A DNA stretch of 39,741 nucleotides, taken from positions 1 to 39,741 of the forward strand of contig JAIYDS010000139.1 in the NCBI GenBank assembly GCA_027487385.1, given 5' to 3'. The notes below the pieces were generated by a model that saw only the letters and a program-made list of their open reading frames with translations, did no database searches and was not told the DNA's origin. Position 1 is the first letter of the stretch. Every line of letters begins with the position of its first letter. Shown piece after piece: positions 33,078 to 39,741 of this stretch. This DNA comes from Acetobacteraceae bacterium (lineage in GTDB: Bacteria; Pseudomonadota; Alphaproteobacteria; Acetobacterales; Acetobacteraceae). The translations under genes and the position numbers were made by a program.

Positions 33078-34439
33078 TCACAAGGCGCCGAGCATCCAGC
33101 GCGCCATGGCCGTGACCCGCGCATCCGCATGCGCCTGGCCGATGAGCTGGGCCCCGAAGGGCATGCCGTCCACCGCCATCACCGGCAGCGTCACGCAGGG
33201 CACGCCGAGCGCCGAGGTGGCCGCATTGGCCGCGATGTCGCCGGTCGGGCGCGGGTTCTGCGTGTCATCCGGGTCCCAGAGCGGTGCGATGCCGGGGGCG
33301 GCGGGGGCGATCAGCGCATCCACCACGGGGGCCAGGCGCGCCATGGCGGCGCGCATCTCCTCGCGCGTGGCGAGAGCGGCGCGGTAATCCTCGACCGTCA
33401 GCGCCTCCGAGGCGCGCAGCCGGGCGATGGCGCGGGCGCTGAGGCCGCCCGGATGATTGGCTTCCAGGTTCAGCAGCGCCCAGCGATTCTCGAAGCCCAC
33501 GATGACCCCGGTGACGGCCTTCCCCTGCGCCGCGATTCGCTCCAGCGCGGCAATCGCCGGATGGTCGGTCAGCACAGGGATGCCGAGGCTGCGGATGCGT
33601 TCCAGCAGCGCCTCGAAGGCCTCCCGCTCGGCCGGGCGCAGCATGGACCAGGCCTCGGTCTTCAACAGGCCAAGCGTTTGGGGGCGAGCGGCATGCGGTG
33701 GCGCATCGGGGCCGATGAGGCCGAGCGTGCCCGGGTCACCGCCCGCGCGCTTCGCGATCTCGATCGAGACCTGCCACATATCCTCGATGCTGTTGGCATG
33801 GACGCCGGCGGTGCTCTGGCTGGAGCCCTGGCGCTCGCCGCGATGGATGCCGCCCTGGGTGGGCTTCAGCGCCACATTCCCGCAGAAGGCCGCGGGGCGG
33901 ATGATGGAGCCGCCCACCTGCGTGCCGATGGCGGCTGGAACCATGCCCGCGGCCACGGCGGCGGCCGAGCCGGAGGAGGAACCACCCGGCGTGCGGCCGT
34001 GATCCCAGGGGTTTTTCGTGGGGCCGGGCTCGCTCTGGCCGAGTTCGGTGGTGACGGTCTTGCCCAGGATGATGGCGCCGGCCTGCTTCAGCGCCTGGAT
34101 CATCGCGGAATCGCGGCGCGGGAAATTCCCGGCATAGGCGGCGCAGCCCATCTGCGTCGGGAAATCCTTGGTCTCGACCAGGTCCTTGATGCCGATGGGC
34201 ATGCCGTCAATCGGCGAGAGCGGCGTGCCTGCGGCCCAGCGCGCCGTGCTCTCATCCGCATGGTGGCGGGCGAAATCGGGGTCGAAGACGACGAAGGCGC
34301 GCAGCTCCTCCTCCTTCGCCGCGATGGTGCCGAGGCAGCGCTCCAGATAGGCGCGCGGCGTGTCGCTGCCGGCGCGGAAGCCGGCCACGGCGCCGTGCCA
34401 GGTGAGGCCGGCGAAGGTCTTGGGGTGGTAGCTGGGCAT
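33078..34439 (-). CDS. Amidase-signature hydrolase
   Basis: A 453-residue amidase. The triad is K85 (MPIGIKDLVET), S154 in the TPGGSSSGSAAAV loop and nucleophile S178 in GTQVGGSIIRP, followed by NVALKPTQGG. It is the last gene of SDR, IlvD-type dehydratase and amidase; its ATG overlaps the dehydratase stop by one base (TGATG). It converges on the monooxygenase gene. A different branch from the amidase at 10975, with no small partner protein beside it. Substrate unknown; its place next to a sugar-acid dehydratase suggests an amide of an acid intermediate, but this is weak inference. Confidence 0.92.
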   Translation of the reverse strand: MPSYHPKTFAGLTWHGAVAGFRAGSDTPRAYLERCLGTIAAKEEELRAFVVFDPDFARHHADESTARWAAGTPLSPIDGMPIGIKDLVETKDFPTQMGCAAYAGNFPRRDSAMIQALKQAGAIILGKTVTTELGQSEPGPTKNPWDHGRTPGGSSSGSAAAVAAGMVPAAIGTQVGGSIIRPAAFCGNVALKPTQGGIHRGERQGSSQSTAGVHANSIEDMWQVSIEIAKRAGGDPGTLGLIGPDAPPHAARPQTLGLLKTEAWSMLRPAEREAFEALLERIRSLGIPVLTDHPAIAALERIAAQGKAVTGVIVGFENRWALLNLEANHPGGLSARAIARLRASEALTVEDYRAALATREEMRAAMARLAPVVDALIAPAAPGIAPLWDPDDTQNPRPTGDIAANAATSALGVPCVTLPVMAVDGMPFGAQLIGQAHADARVTAMARWMLGAL

Positions 34440-36160
34440 CAGTGAATCTCCGGCTCCGGGGTGGCTTCGCCGCGTTCCAGGAAATCGAGGTCGCAGCCGG
34501 TATCGGCCTGACCCACGCTGCGTTGATACAGCGCCGTCCAGCCGCGCTGCTGCGGCGCCACGCGCGGCGTCCAGGCGGCGCGGCGGGCGGCGAGTTCGGC
34601 CTCATCCACCAGCAGGTCAATGCGGCGGCCCGGCACGTCGAGCGAGATCATGTCGCCATCGCGCACCAGGGCGAGCGGGCCGCCGAGTGCCGCCTCGGGC
34701 GCCACATGCAGCACGCAGGTGCCGTAGCTGGTGCCGGACATGCGGGCGTCGGAGACGCGCACCATGTCCCGCACGCCTTGCGCCAGCAGCTTTTTCGGGA
34801 TCGGCATCATGCCCCATTCCGGGAAGCCAGGGCCGCCCTGGGGGCCTGCCTGGCGCAGCACCAGCACGCTGTCGGCCGTCACGTTCAAGGCGGGGTCGTC
34901 CAGGCGTGAATCAAGGTCGTTGTAATCCTCGAAGACCACGGCGGGGCCGGTGTGGCGCAGCTTCTCGGGGCTTGCCGCGCTGTGCTTGATGACGGCGCCA
35001 TCGGGCGCAAGGGAGCCGCGCAGGATGGCGACACCCCCTTCCGGATAGAAGGGGTTGTCGAGGCCGCGGATCACGTCGCGGTCATAGACCTCGGCGCCCT
35101 CGATCTGCGCCCCCAGCGTGCCGTTCACCGTCACCGCATTCAGCGCCAGATGCGGTGCCAGCGTGGCGAGGAACCCTCGGCTGCCGCCGGCATAAAAGAA
35201 ATCCTCCATCAGATGCGTGTCGCCATTGGGGCGAAGATTGGCGATGAGCGGCACGCGCGCGCTGATGGCGTCAAAGCGTTCCAGGTCCATCGCGATGCCC
35301 GCGCGCCGCGCCATGGCGATCAAATGCGGGATGGCGTTGGTGGAGCCGCCAAAGGCCATGGTCGCCGCCACCGCATTGTCCAGGCTGCGCTGGTCCAGCA
35401 GCTTCGTGATGGTCAGGTCCTCCCAGACCATGTCCACGATGCGCGAACCCGCCGCCGCGGCCATGCGCGGATGCGCGGAATCCACGGCGGGGATGCTGGC
35501 GGCGCCCGGCAGCGTCAGGCCCAGCGCCTCGGCCGCGATGGCCATGGTGCTGGCGGTGCCCGCCGTCATGCAAGTGCCGGCGGAGCGGGAAAGCCCCGCT
35601 TCCATTTCGTTCCAGTCGCCTTGCGAGATGTTGCCGGCGCGAAGCTCGGAATAATACTTCCAGACATCGCTGCCGGAGCCGAGCTTCTTGCCACGCCAAT
35701 TGCCGCGCAGCATGGGCCCGGCGGGGATGTAGATGGCCGGGATGCCCATGCTGATCGCGCCCATGATCAGCGCGGGCCCGGTCTTGTCGCAGCCGCCCAT
35801 CAGGACCAGGCCATCGAGCGGGAGGCTGCGCGCGATCTCCTCCGTCTCCATCGCCAGGAAGTTGCGGTAGAGCATGGTGGAGGGCTTCTGGAACACCTCC
35901 GGCAGCGCCATGGCCGGGATTTCCATGGGCACGCCGCCGGCCTGCCAGACGCCGCGCTTCACATCCTGAGCGCGCTCGCGGAAATGGCCGTGGCAATGCA
36001 TCAGGTCGGACCAGGTGTTGATGATGCCGATGATTGGCTTGCCCCGGAATTCCGGCTGGCCGAAGCCGAGCTGCATCAGGCGCGAGCGGTGATTCGCGCT
36101 GCGCATGGTCTCGACGCCGAACCAGCGGTGGCTGCGGAGCTCCTCGGGCTTCATTTTCAT
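34439..36160 (-). CDS. IlvD/Edd-family dehydratase, arabonate-dehydratase type
   Basis: A 573-residue Fe-S dehydratase that turns a 2,3-dihydroxy acid into a 2-oxo acid. The three expected [2Fe-2S] cysteines are at C56 (DLMHCHGHF), C124 (MGGCDKTGP) and C197 (SAGTCMTAG), the pattern of sugar-acid (arabonate/xylonate) dehydratases. The catalytic-Ser region is SDARMSGTSYGTCVLHVAPEAALG. Its start overlaps the SDR stop by one base; an alternative ATG is six bases inside. The coupling with an SDR and amidase suggests sugar-acid breakdown rather than branched-chain amino acid synthesis, though the exact substrate is open. Confidence 0.93.
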   Translation of the reverse strand: MKMKPEELRSHRWFGVETMRSANHRSRLMQLGFGQPEFRGKPIIGIINTWSDLMHCHGHFRERAQDVKRGVWQAGGVPMEIPAMALPEVFQKPSTMLYRNFLAMETEEIARSLPLDGLVLMGGCDKTGPALIMGAISMGIPAIYIPAGPMLRGNWRGKKLGSGSDVWKYYSELRAGNISQGDWNEMEAGLSRSAGTCMTAGTASTMAIAAEALGLTLPGAASIPAVDSAHPRMAAAAGSRIVDMVWEDLTITKLLDQRSLDNAVAATMAFGGSTNAIPHLIAMARRAGIAMDLERFDAISARVPLIANLRPNGDTHLMEDFFYAGGSRGFLATLAPHLALNAVTVNGTLGAQIEGAEVYDRDVIRGLDNPFYPEGGVAILRGSLAPDGAVIKHSAASPEKLRHTGPAVVFEDYNDLDSRLDDPALNVTADSVLVLRQAGPQGGPGFPEWGMMPIPKKLLAQGVRDMVRVSDARMSGTSYGTCVLHVAPEAALGGPLALVRDGDMISLDVPGRRIDLLVDEAELAARRAAWTPRVAPQQRGWTALYQRSVGQADTGCDLDFLERGEATPEPEIH

Positions 36161-36918
36161 CAGCGCGGGGCCATTCGGAGGGCGCCATCCAGGCGAATGG
36201 TCTCGCCATTCAGATAGGCGTTCTCCACGATGCTCATGGCGAGCTTCGCATATTCATCCGGGCTGCCGAGGCGGTGCGGGTTGGGCACGCCGGCCGCGAG
36301 CGAGGCCTTGATGGGATCCGAGAGGCGCTGAAGCATGGGCGTGTCGAAAATGCCCGGCGCGATGGTGCAGACGCGGATGCCCTTGCTGGCGAGGTCGCGC
36401 GCGGCCACGACGGTCATGCCGATGACGCCCGCCTTGGAGGAGGCATAGGGGATCTGGCCGATCTGCCCCTCGATGCCGGCGATGGAGGCGGTGAGGATGC
36501 AGACCCCGCGCTCACCCTCCACCGCATCGGTCTTGGCCATCGCGGCGGCGGCCAGGCGCAGCGCGTTGAAGCTGCCGGTCAGGTTCACGCGGATGATGGC
36601 CTCGTACTGAGCCAGGCTGCCGGGCGTGCCGTCCTTCTCCAGGATGCGCAGCGCGCCGCCGCGGCCCGCGCAATGCACCAGCACGCGGACCGGGCCCATC
36701 GCCTCGGCCGCGGCGACGGCGGCCGCCATGCTCGCCTCATCGGCCACATCGGCGACGGCGAAGCCACCGCCCAGTTCGGCGGCGACGGCGGCACCCGGCG
36801 AGGTGGCGAGATCCACGATCATCACCTTGGCCCCGGCGGCGGCGAGGCGCTTCGCGCTGGCCAGCCCAAGGCCCGAGGCCCCACCCGTCACGATCGCGAC
36901 GGCACCTTTGACATCCAT
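36160..36918 (-). CDS. SDR-family dehydrogenase, 3-hydroxyacyl-CoA-dehydrogenase type II-like
   Basis: A 252-residue SDR. The coenzyme motif is TGGASGLGLA (NAD), D in VMIVDLA at the strand 2 end, and the catalytic set is present: S in TASIAG and YASSK in QIPYASSKAGVIGMT. Its overall pattern (GQIGQIPYASSKAGV, IRVCTIAPGIFDTPM, LNGETIRLDGALRMAPR) resembles HSD10-type 3-hydroxyacyl-CoA dehydrogenases. A good AGGAGGAAG site precedes this ATG; the longer frame (MRQCALHG) does not have one. First gene of the minus operon with dehydratase and amidase; divergent from the acyl-CoA synthetase, so a shared pathway for an acid via CoA is possible. Confidence 0.93.
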   Translation of the reverse strand: MDVKGAVAIVTGGASGLGLASAKRLAAAGAKVMIVDLATSPGAAVAAELGGGFAVADVADEASMAAAVAAAEAMGPVRVLVHCAGRGGALRILEKDGTPGSLAQYEAIIRVNLTGSFNALRLAAAAMAKTDAVEGERGVCILTASIAGIEGQIGQIPYASSKAGVIGMTVVAARDLASKGIRVCTIAPGIFDTPMLQRLSDPIKASLAAGVPNPHRLGSPDEYAKLAMSIVENAYLNGETIRLDGALRMAPR

Positions 36919-37022
36919 CTGCTTCCTCCTGGGATTTTCGGGCCGCAGCGCACCATGCAAGGCGCATTGACGCAAGCCATGCGGGCGCGGAAGTTTGCGG
37001 CAACAAAGGATGGGAAACGCCG

Positions 37023-38537
37023 ATGCCGCTGCTGGCCCAGAACGCCGCCCGCTGGCCTGACAAGCCCTGCGCGATCTTTCCCGACACGGGCGAGGCGCTG
37101 ACCTTCGGGGCGCTGGATGCGGCCGCCAACCAGCTGGCGCATGGGCTGATTGCCCTCGGCCTGGAGCCGGGCGAGGGCATCGCGCTGCTGCTGGAGAACA
37201 GCCCGGAATTCCTCATGCTCACCTATGGCGCCAAGCGCGCCGGGCTGATGGTCACGCCGCTCTCCATCCATCTGCGCCCGAATGAGGTGGCGCATGTGCT
37301 GCGCGATTCCGGCGCGCGGCTGCTGGTCGCGTCCAGCGGCCTTGGACCGCTGGTGGCGGCGCTGGACCTGGCCGCCGTGCCGCATCGCTTCGCCGCGGGT
37401 GGCGATGTGCCGGGCTTCACGCCGCTGGCGGAACTCATGGCGGGGCAGGGAACAGGCTGGCCACCGGGCGAGCGGCCGATGGGGCGCGAATTCCTCTATT
37501 CCTCCGGCACCACGGGCCTGCCCAAGGGCATCCGCCGCCCGCTAATTACCTTTGCCGACCGGCTGAAGCCGGAATTCGACATGACCTGGAAGGCCTTCTA
37601 CGGCTTCGACGAGAGCAGCATCTATCTCTCCCCTGCGCCGCTCTATCACGCTGCCCCCAACCGCTATGTGCAGCGCACGATGGATCACGGCGGCACCGCG
37701 GTGATCCTGCGGAAATTCGACGCCGAGCGCTGCCTCGCCATGATCGAGCAGCACCGAATCACCCACAGCCAATGGGTGCCCACCATGTTCGTGCGGATGC
37801 TCGCGCTGCCGGAGGATGTGCGCGCGCGCTACGACCTCTCCTCGCACCGCAGCGCCATCCATGCGGCCGCACCCTGCCCGGTGCCGGTGAAGCGCGCGAT
37901 GATCGAATGGTGGGGGCCGATCATCCGCGAATATTACGCGGGCAGCGAGGGCATCGGCACCGTCTTCATCGACAGCGAGACCTGGCTGAAAAAGCCCGGC
38001 AGCGTGGGCCGCCCCGCCTATGGCCGCGTGCATATCCTGGACGAGGCGGGCGCGCCCTTGCCGCCGGGCGAAACCGGCCGCATCTGGTTCGAGGGCGGGC
38101 CGAAATTCGCCTATCACAACGACCCCGCCAAGACCGAGGCCGCCTACAACGAGCGCGGCTGGGCCACGCTGCATGATTTGGGCTGGTTGGATGAGGAGGG
38201 GTTCCTTTTCCTCTCCGACCGCCGGGCCGACCTGATCCTTTCGGGCGGGGTGAACATCTATCCGGCCGAAATCGAGGCGGTGTTGATGACGCATCCGCGC
38301 GTGAACGAGGTGGCTGTGATCGGCGTCAAGGATCCCGAGTTCGGCGAGCGCCCGCGTGCCCTGGTGGTGCCGCGCGGCGGCGCGGGGGATGACGCGCTGG
38401 CCGAAGACTTGATCGCGCTGTGTCGCCGTGAATTGGCCGGCCCCAAGGTGCCGCGCGCGGTGGAGTTCCTCGACGAGCTGCCGCGCAGCGAGGCGGGGAA
38501 GCTGCTGCGGCGCGTCTTGAAGGAGCGGTATCTGTAG
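37023..38537 (+). CDS. AMP-dependent acyl-CoA synthetase/ligase
   Basis: A 504-residue adenylate-forming enzyme that activates a carboxylic acid with ATP and CoA. Motifs in order: A3 YSSGTTGLPKGI, A5 region EYYAGSEGIG, GRIWFEGGPKFAYHN, A7 DLGWLDEEGFLFLSDRRAD, A8 SGGVNIYPAEIE and A10 PRSEAGKLLRR with the catalytic Lys. Divergent from the SDR. A possible TTGACG (-35) lies at 36967-36972, but no good -10. The acid substrate is not predictable; the sequence is generally fatty/aromatic-acid ligase-like. The length is typical. Confidence 0.93.
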   Translation: MPLLAQNAARWPDKPCAIFPDTGEALTFGALDAAANQLAHGLIALGLEPGEGIALLLENSPEFLMLTYGAKRAGLMVTPLSIHLRPNEVAHVLRDSGARLLVASSGLGPLVAALDLAAVPHRFAAGGDVPGFTPLAELMAGQGTGWPPGERPMGREFLYSSGTTGLPKGIRRPLITFADRLKPEFDMTWKAFYGFDESSIYLSPAPLYHAAPNRYVQRTMDHGGTAVILRKFDAERCLAMIEQHRITHSQWVPTMFVRMLALPEDVRARYDLSSHRSAIHAAAPCPVPVKRAMIEWWGPIIREYYAGSEGIGTVFIDSETWLKKPGSVGRPAYGRVHILDEAGAPLPPGETGRIWFEGGPKFAYHNDPAKTEAAYNERGWATLHDLGWLDEEGFLFLSDRRADLILSGGVNIYPAEIEAVLMTHPRVNEVAVIGVKDPEFGERPRALVVPRGGAGDDALAEDLIALCRRELAGPKVPRAVEFLDELPRSEAGKLLRRVLKERYL

Positions 38538-38629
38538 GCGCCCCTTGGGCAAAATCCTCGCCACCGGGCCTCGCTTGCGATTAGCCTTGCCGCACGTCTC
38601 GCAGATGGACGGTCAGGGGAGAAGAAGCG

Positions 38630-39613
38630 ATGGAACATCAGGTCGCGATGGATCGGCGCGGGGTGCTGGGCCTGCTGGGCGCAGCCAGCCTGGCTGGGTT
38701 CGAGGCGCGGGCGCAACCGGCCTGGCCCGATCGCCCGGTGCGCCTGCTGGTGGGCTTTCCGCCGGGCGGCCCGACGGATTTCGTGGCGCGGTTGATCGCA
38801 CCCGGCCTCGCCGCCGCCTGGGGGCAGCCGGTGCTGATCGAGAATCGCGGCGGCGCCAATGGCACCCTCGCCACCGATGCCGTGGCCAAGTCCGCCCCCG
38901 ACGGTCACACGCTGCTGTTCAGCGGCAACAACATCGTGATGAACACGGCGCTCTACCGCCTGCCCTATGACATGACGCGCGACTTCGCGCCGATCGGCAT
39001 GGTGGCGTTTTCCTCCAACGTGCTCTGGATGGGGCCGAACCAGCCCTTCCGTGACCTGAATGACCTGATCGCCGCCGCGCGGGCCAGGCCGGGCGCCATT
39101 GCCTATGCCTCGACCGGCAATGGCGGCAATGGGCATTTCGGCGGCGAGACGCTGAAGCGGGCGCTGGGCATTGATCTCACCCATGTGCCCTATCGTGGAA
39201 CGGCGCCGGCCTTGCAGGATGTGCTGGCCGGGCGTGTGACGCTCTTCATGCAGACCATCGTGGGTGGGATCGGCCCTTATCGGAACGGGCAGATCAAGCC
39301 GCTGGTCGCCTTTGGCCGAAACCGCGTCGCGGAAATTCCCGACACGCCGACGCTGGCGGAACTTGGCCATGACGTGCCGGATTCCGGCACCTGGTATGGC
39401 GTCCTTGCCGCTGCCGGAACGCCTGCGCCCCTGGTCGCGCGCATGGCGCGGGACCTGGAGGCGGTAACGCGCGAGACGGCGTTCCGGGAGCGGCTGGCCA
39501 CCCAGGCGACGGTGCCGGATTGGTTGGGCCCGGAGGATTTCGCGACGCGCATCCGGCAGGAGGTGCCAGCCTGGGCGGCCGTGGCGCGGGCGGCGAATAT
39601 GACGGCCGACTAA
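38630..39613 (+). CDS. Bug/TctC-family periplasmic solute-binding protein (TTT receptor 3)
   Basis: Third TTT receptor (327 aa). Its signal peptide, MEHQVAMDRRGVLGLLGAAS, has a twin Arg and likely Tat-type cleavage after GFEARAQ. The mature part opens PAWPDRPVRLLVGFPPGGPTD, the most canonical Bug loop of the three, followed by VLIENRGGANGTLATDAVA, APDGHTLLFS, and LTHVPYRGTAPALQDVLAG. AGGGGAGAAG precedes the ATG; a second ATG six codons in is possible. No TctAB partner here. It follows the acyl-CoA synthetase by 92 bases. Very different in detail from the first two receptors. Confidence 0.93.
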   Translation: MEHQVAMDRRGVLGLLGAASLAGFEARAQPAWPDRPVRLLVGFPPGGPTDFVARLIAPGLAAAWGQPVLIENRGGANGTLATDAVAKSAPDGHTLLFSGNNIVMNTALYRLPYDMTRDFAPIGMVAFSSNVLWMGPNQPFRDLNDLIAAARARPGAIAYASTGNGGNGHFGGETLKRALGIDLTHVPYRGTAPALQDVLAGRVTLFMQTIVGGIGPYRNGQIKPLVAFGRNRVAEIPDTPTLAELGHDVPDSGTWYGVLAAAGTPAPLVARMARDLEAVTRETAFRERLATQATVPDWLGPEDFATRIRQEVPAWAAVARAANMTAD

Positions 39614-39614
39614 G

Positions 39615-39648
39615 TAAAAAAGGCCTCCGGCGGCTGGGGCCGAGGCCC
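39615..39648. repeat. Second copy of the dispersed hairpin repeat, truncated by an IS
   Basis: The stretch 39622-39645 matches 7533-7556 on the opposite strand without a mismatch (24 bases), preceded by an A-run. In the first copy the stem CTGGGGCC is completed by GGCCCCAG; here the second arm reads GGCCC and then switches to the IS end TGTTTAGACC. So the repeat is interrupted. Confidence 0.75.
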
Positions 39649-39741
39649 TGTTTAGACCGGAGACATCCCTGACGGGTGTTCGGGGACATGCTTGACGCTT
39701 TTGGGCAGTTTTTCTCGGGAGAGAGACGATGCCCTGGAAGG
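39649..39741 (+). mobile_element. Left end of an IS481-like insertion sequence (truncated by window)
   Basis: From TGTTTAGACCGGAGACATCC onward the sequence resembles the terminal repeat of IS481-type elements; I recall close relatives starting TGT(C/T)TAGACC. A short leader with GGGAGAGAG then leads to an ATG at 39729 coding M-P-W-K, the opening of many IS481 transposases. The right end is outside the window, so the identification rests on this end alone. Confidence 0.65.
39729..39741 (+). CDS. IS481-type transposase, 5' end only
   Basis: Only four codons (M-P-W-K) are visible. Many IS481-family transposases in alphaproteobacteria begin MPWK. The GGGAGAGAG ribosome site ahead supports a real start. 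Everything downstream is outside the window, so this rests on context with the terminal repeat. Confidence 0.5.

Overview
The window is high-GC bacterial DNA with dense, mostly overlapping genes. The protein types and the abundance of orphan tripartite-tricarboxylate (Bug/TctC) receptors suggest an alphaproteobacterium of the Acetobacteraceae (Roseomonas-like). This placement is inferred from gene content and composition; no rRNA or other phylogenetic marker was aligned. I found no tRNA, rRNA, CRISPR array or prophage.

Layout. (1) 1-2551, minus strand: the conserved operon rpmH-rnpA-yidD-yidC, with a good sigma70-type promoter; yidC runs off the left edge. (2) 2640-9549, plus: two Bug receptors, a class II aldolase-like protein and a HyuA/HyuB hydantoinase/oxoprolinase pair, with a hairpin-rich dispersed repeat between hyuA and hyuB. 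(3) 9540-13506: a mandelate racemase-type enolase-superfamily enzyme (minus), then a small GatC/AtzG-like protein, an amidase and a DUF2064 transferase (plus), then a cupin (minus). (4) 13628-21889, plus: a tightly coupled nine-gene operon of a MarR regulator, an HpaB-type flavin monooxygenase, a full Liv-type ABC importer (two permeases, two ATPases, binding protein), a PF06684 'amino acid synthesis' protein and an enamidase-like amidohydrolase. A perfect 6-5-6 palindrome lies just upstream of marR and a hairpin lies at the end. (5) 21917-26827, minus: an atypical SDR, an aminotransferase, an alpha/beta hydrolase, an M20 carbamoylase-type hydrolase and a bicupin. (6) 26894-33073: a GntR/FCD regulator (minus) divergent from a plus operon of a NitT/TauT-type ABC importer, a second class II aldolase and an LLM flavin monooxygenase. 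A shared motif lies upstream of the SDR operon and in the gntR/ABC intergenic region. (7) 33078-36918, minus: SDR, IlvD/arabonate-type dehydratase and amidase, translationally coupled. (8) 37023-39613, plus: an acyl-CoA synthetase and a third Bug receptor. (9) 39649-39741: the left end of an IS481-like element whose insertion cuts a second copy of the dispersed repeat.

How it fits together. Almost everything after the rpmH operon is catabolic or uptake machinery, with C-N bond hydrolases (two amidases, enamidase-like, M20 carbamoylase-type, HyuAB), two flavin monooxygenase types and several importers. The most interesting part is 13628-21889. A close relative of enamidase, the ring-derived amide hydrolase of anaerobic nicotinate fermentation, is here joined to an O2-using monooxygenase, a dedicated importer and a protein family of unknown function. 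I read this as a candidate uptake and degradation system for an N-containing ring or cyclic amide; the substrate cannot be named from sequence. The adjacent minus operon (dioxygenase-like cupin, alpha/beta hydrolase, carbamoylase-type hydrolase, aminotransferase, SDR) could be a lower pathway, but its control appears to be GntR-based and separate.
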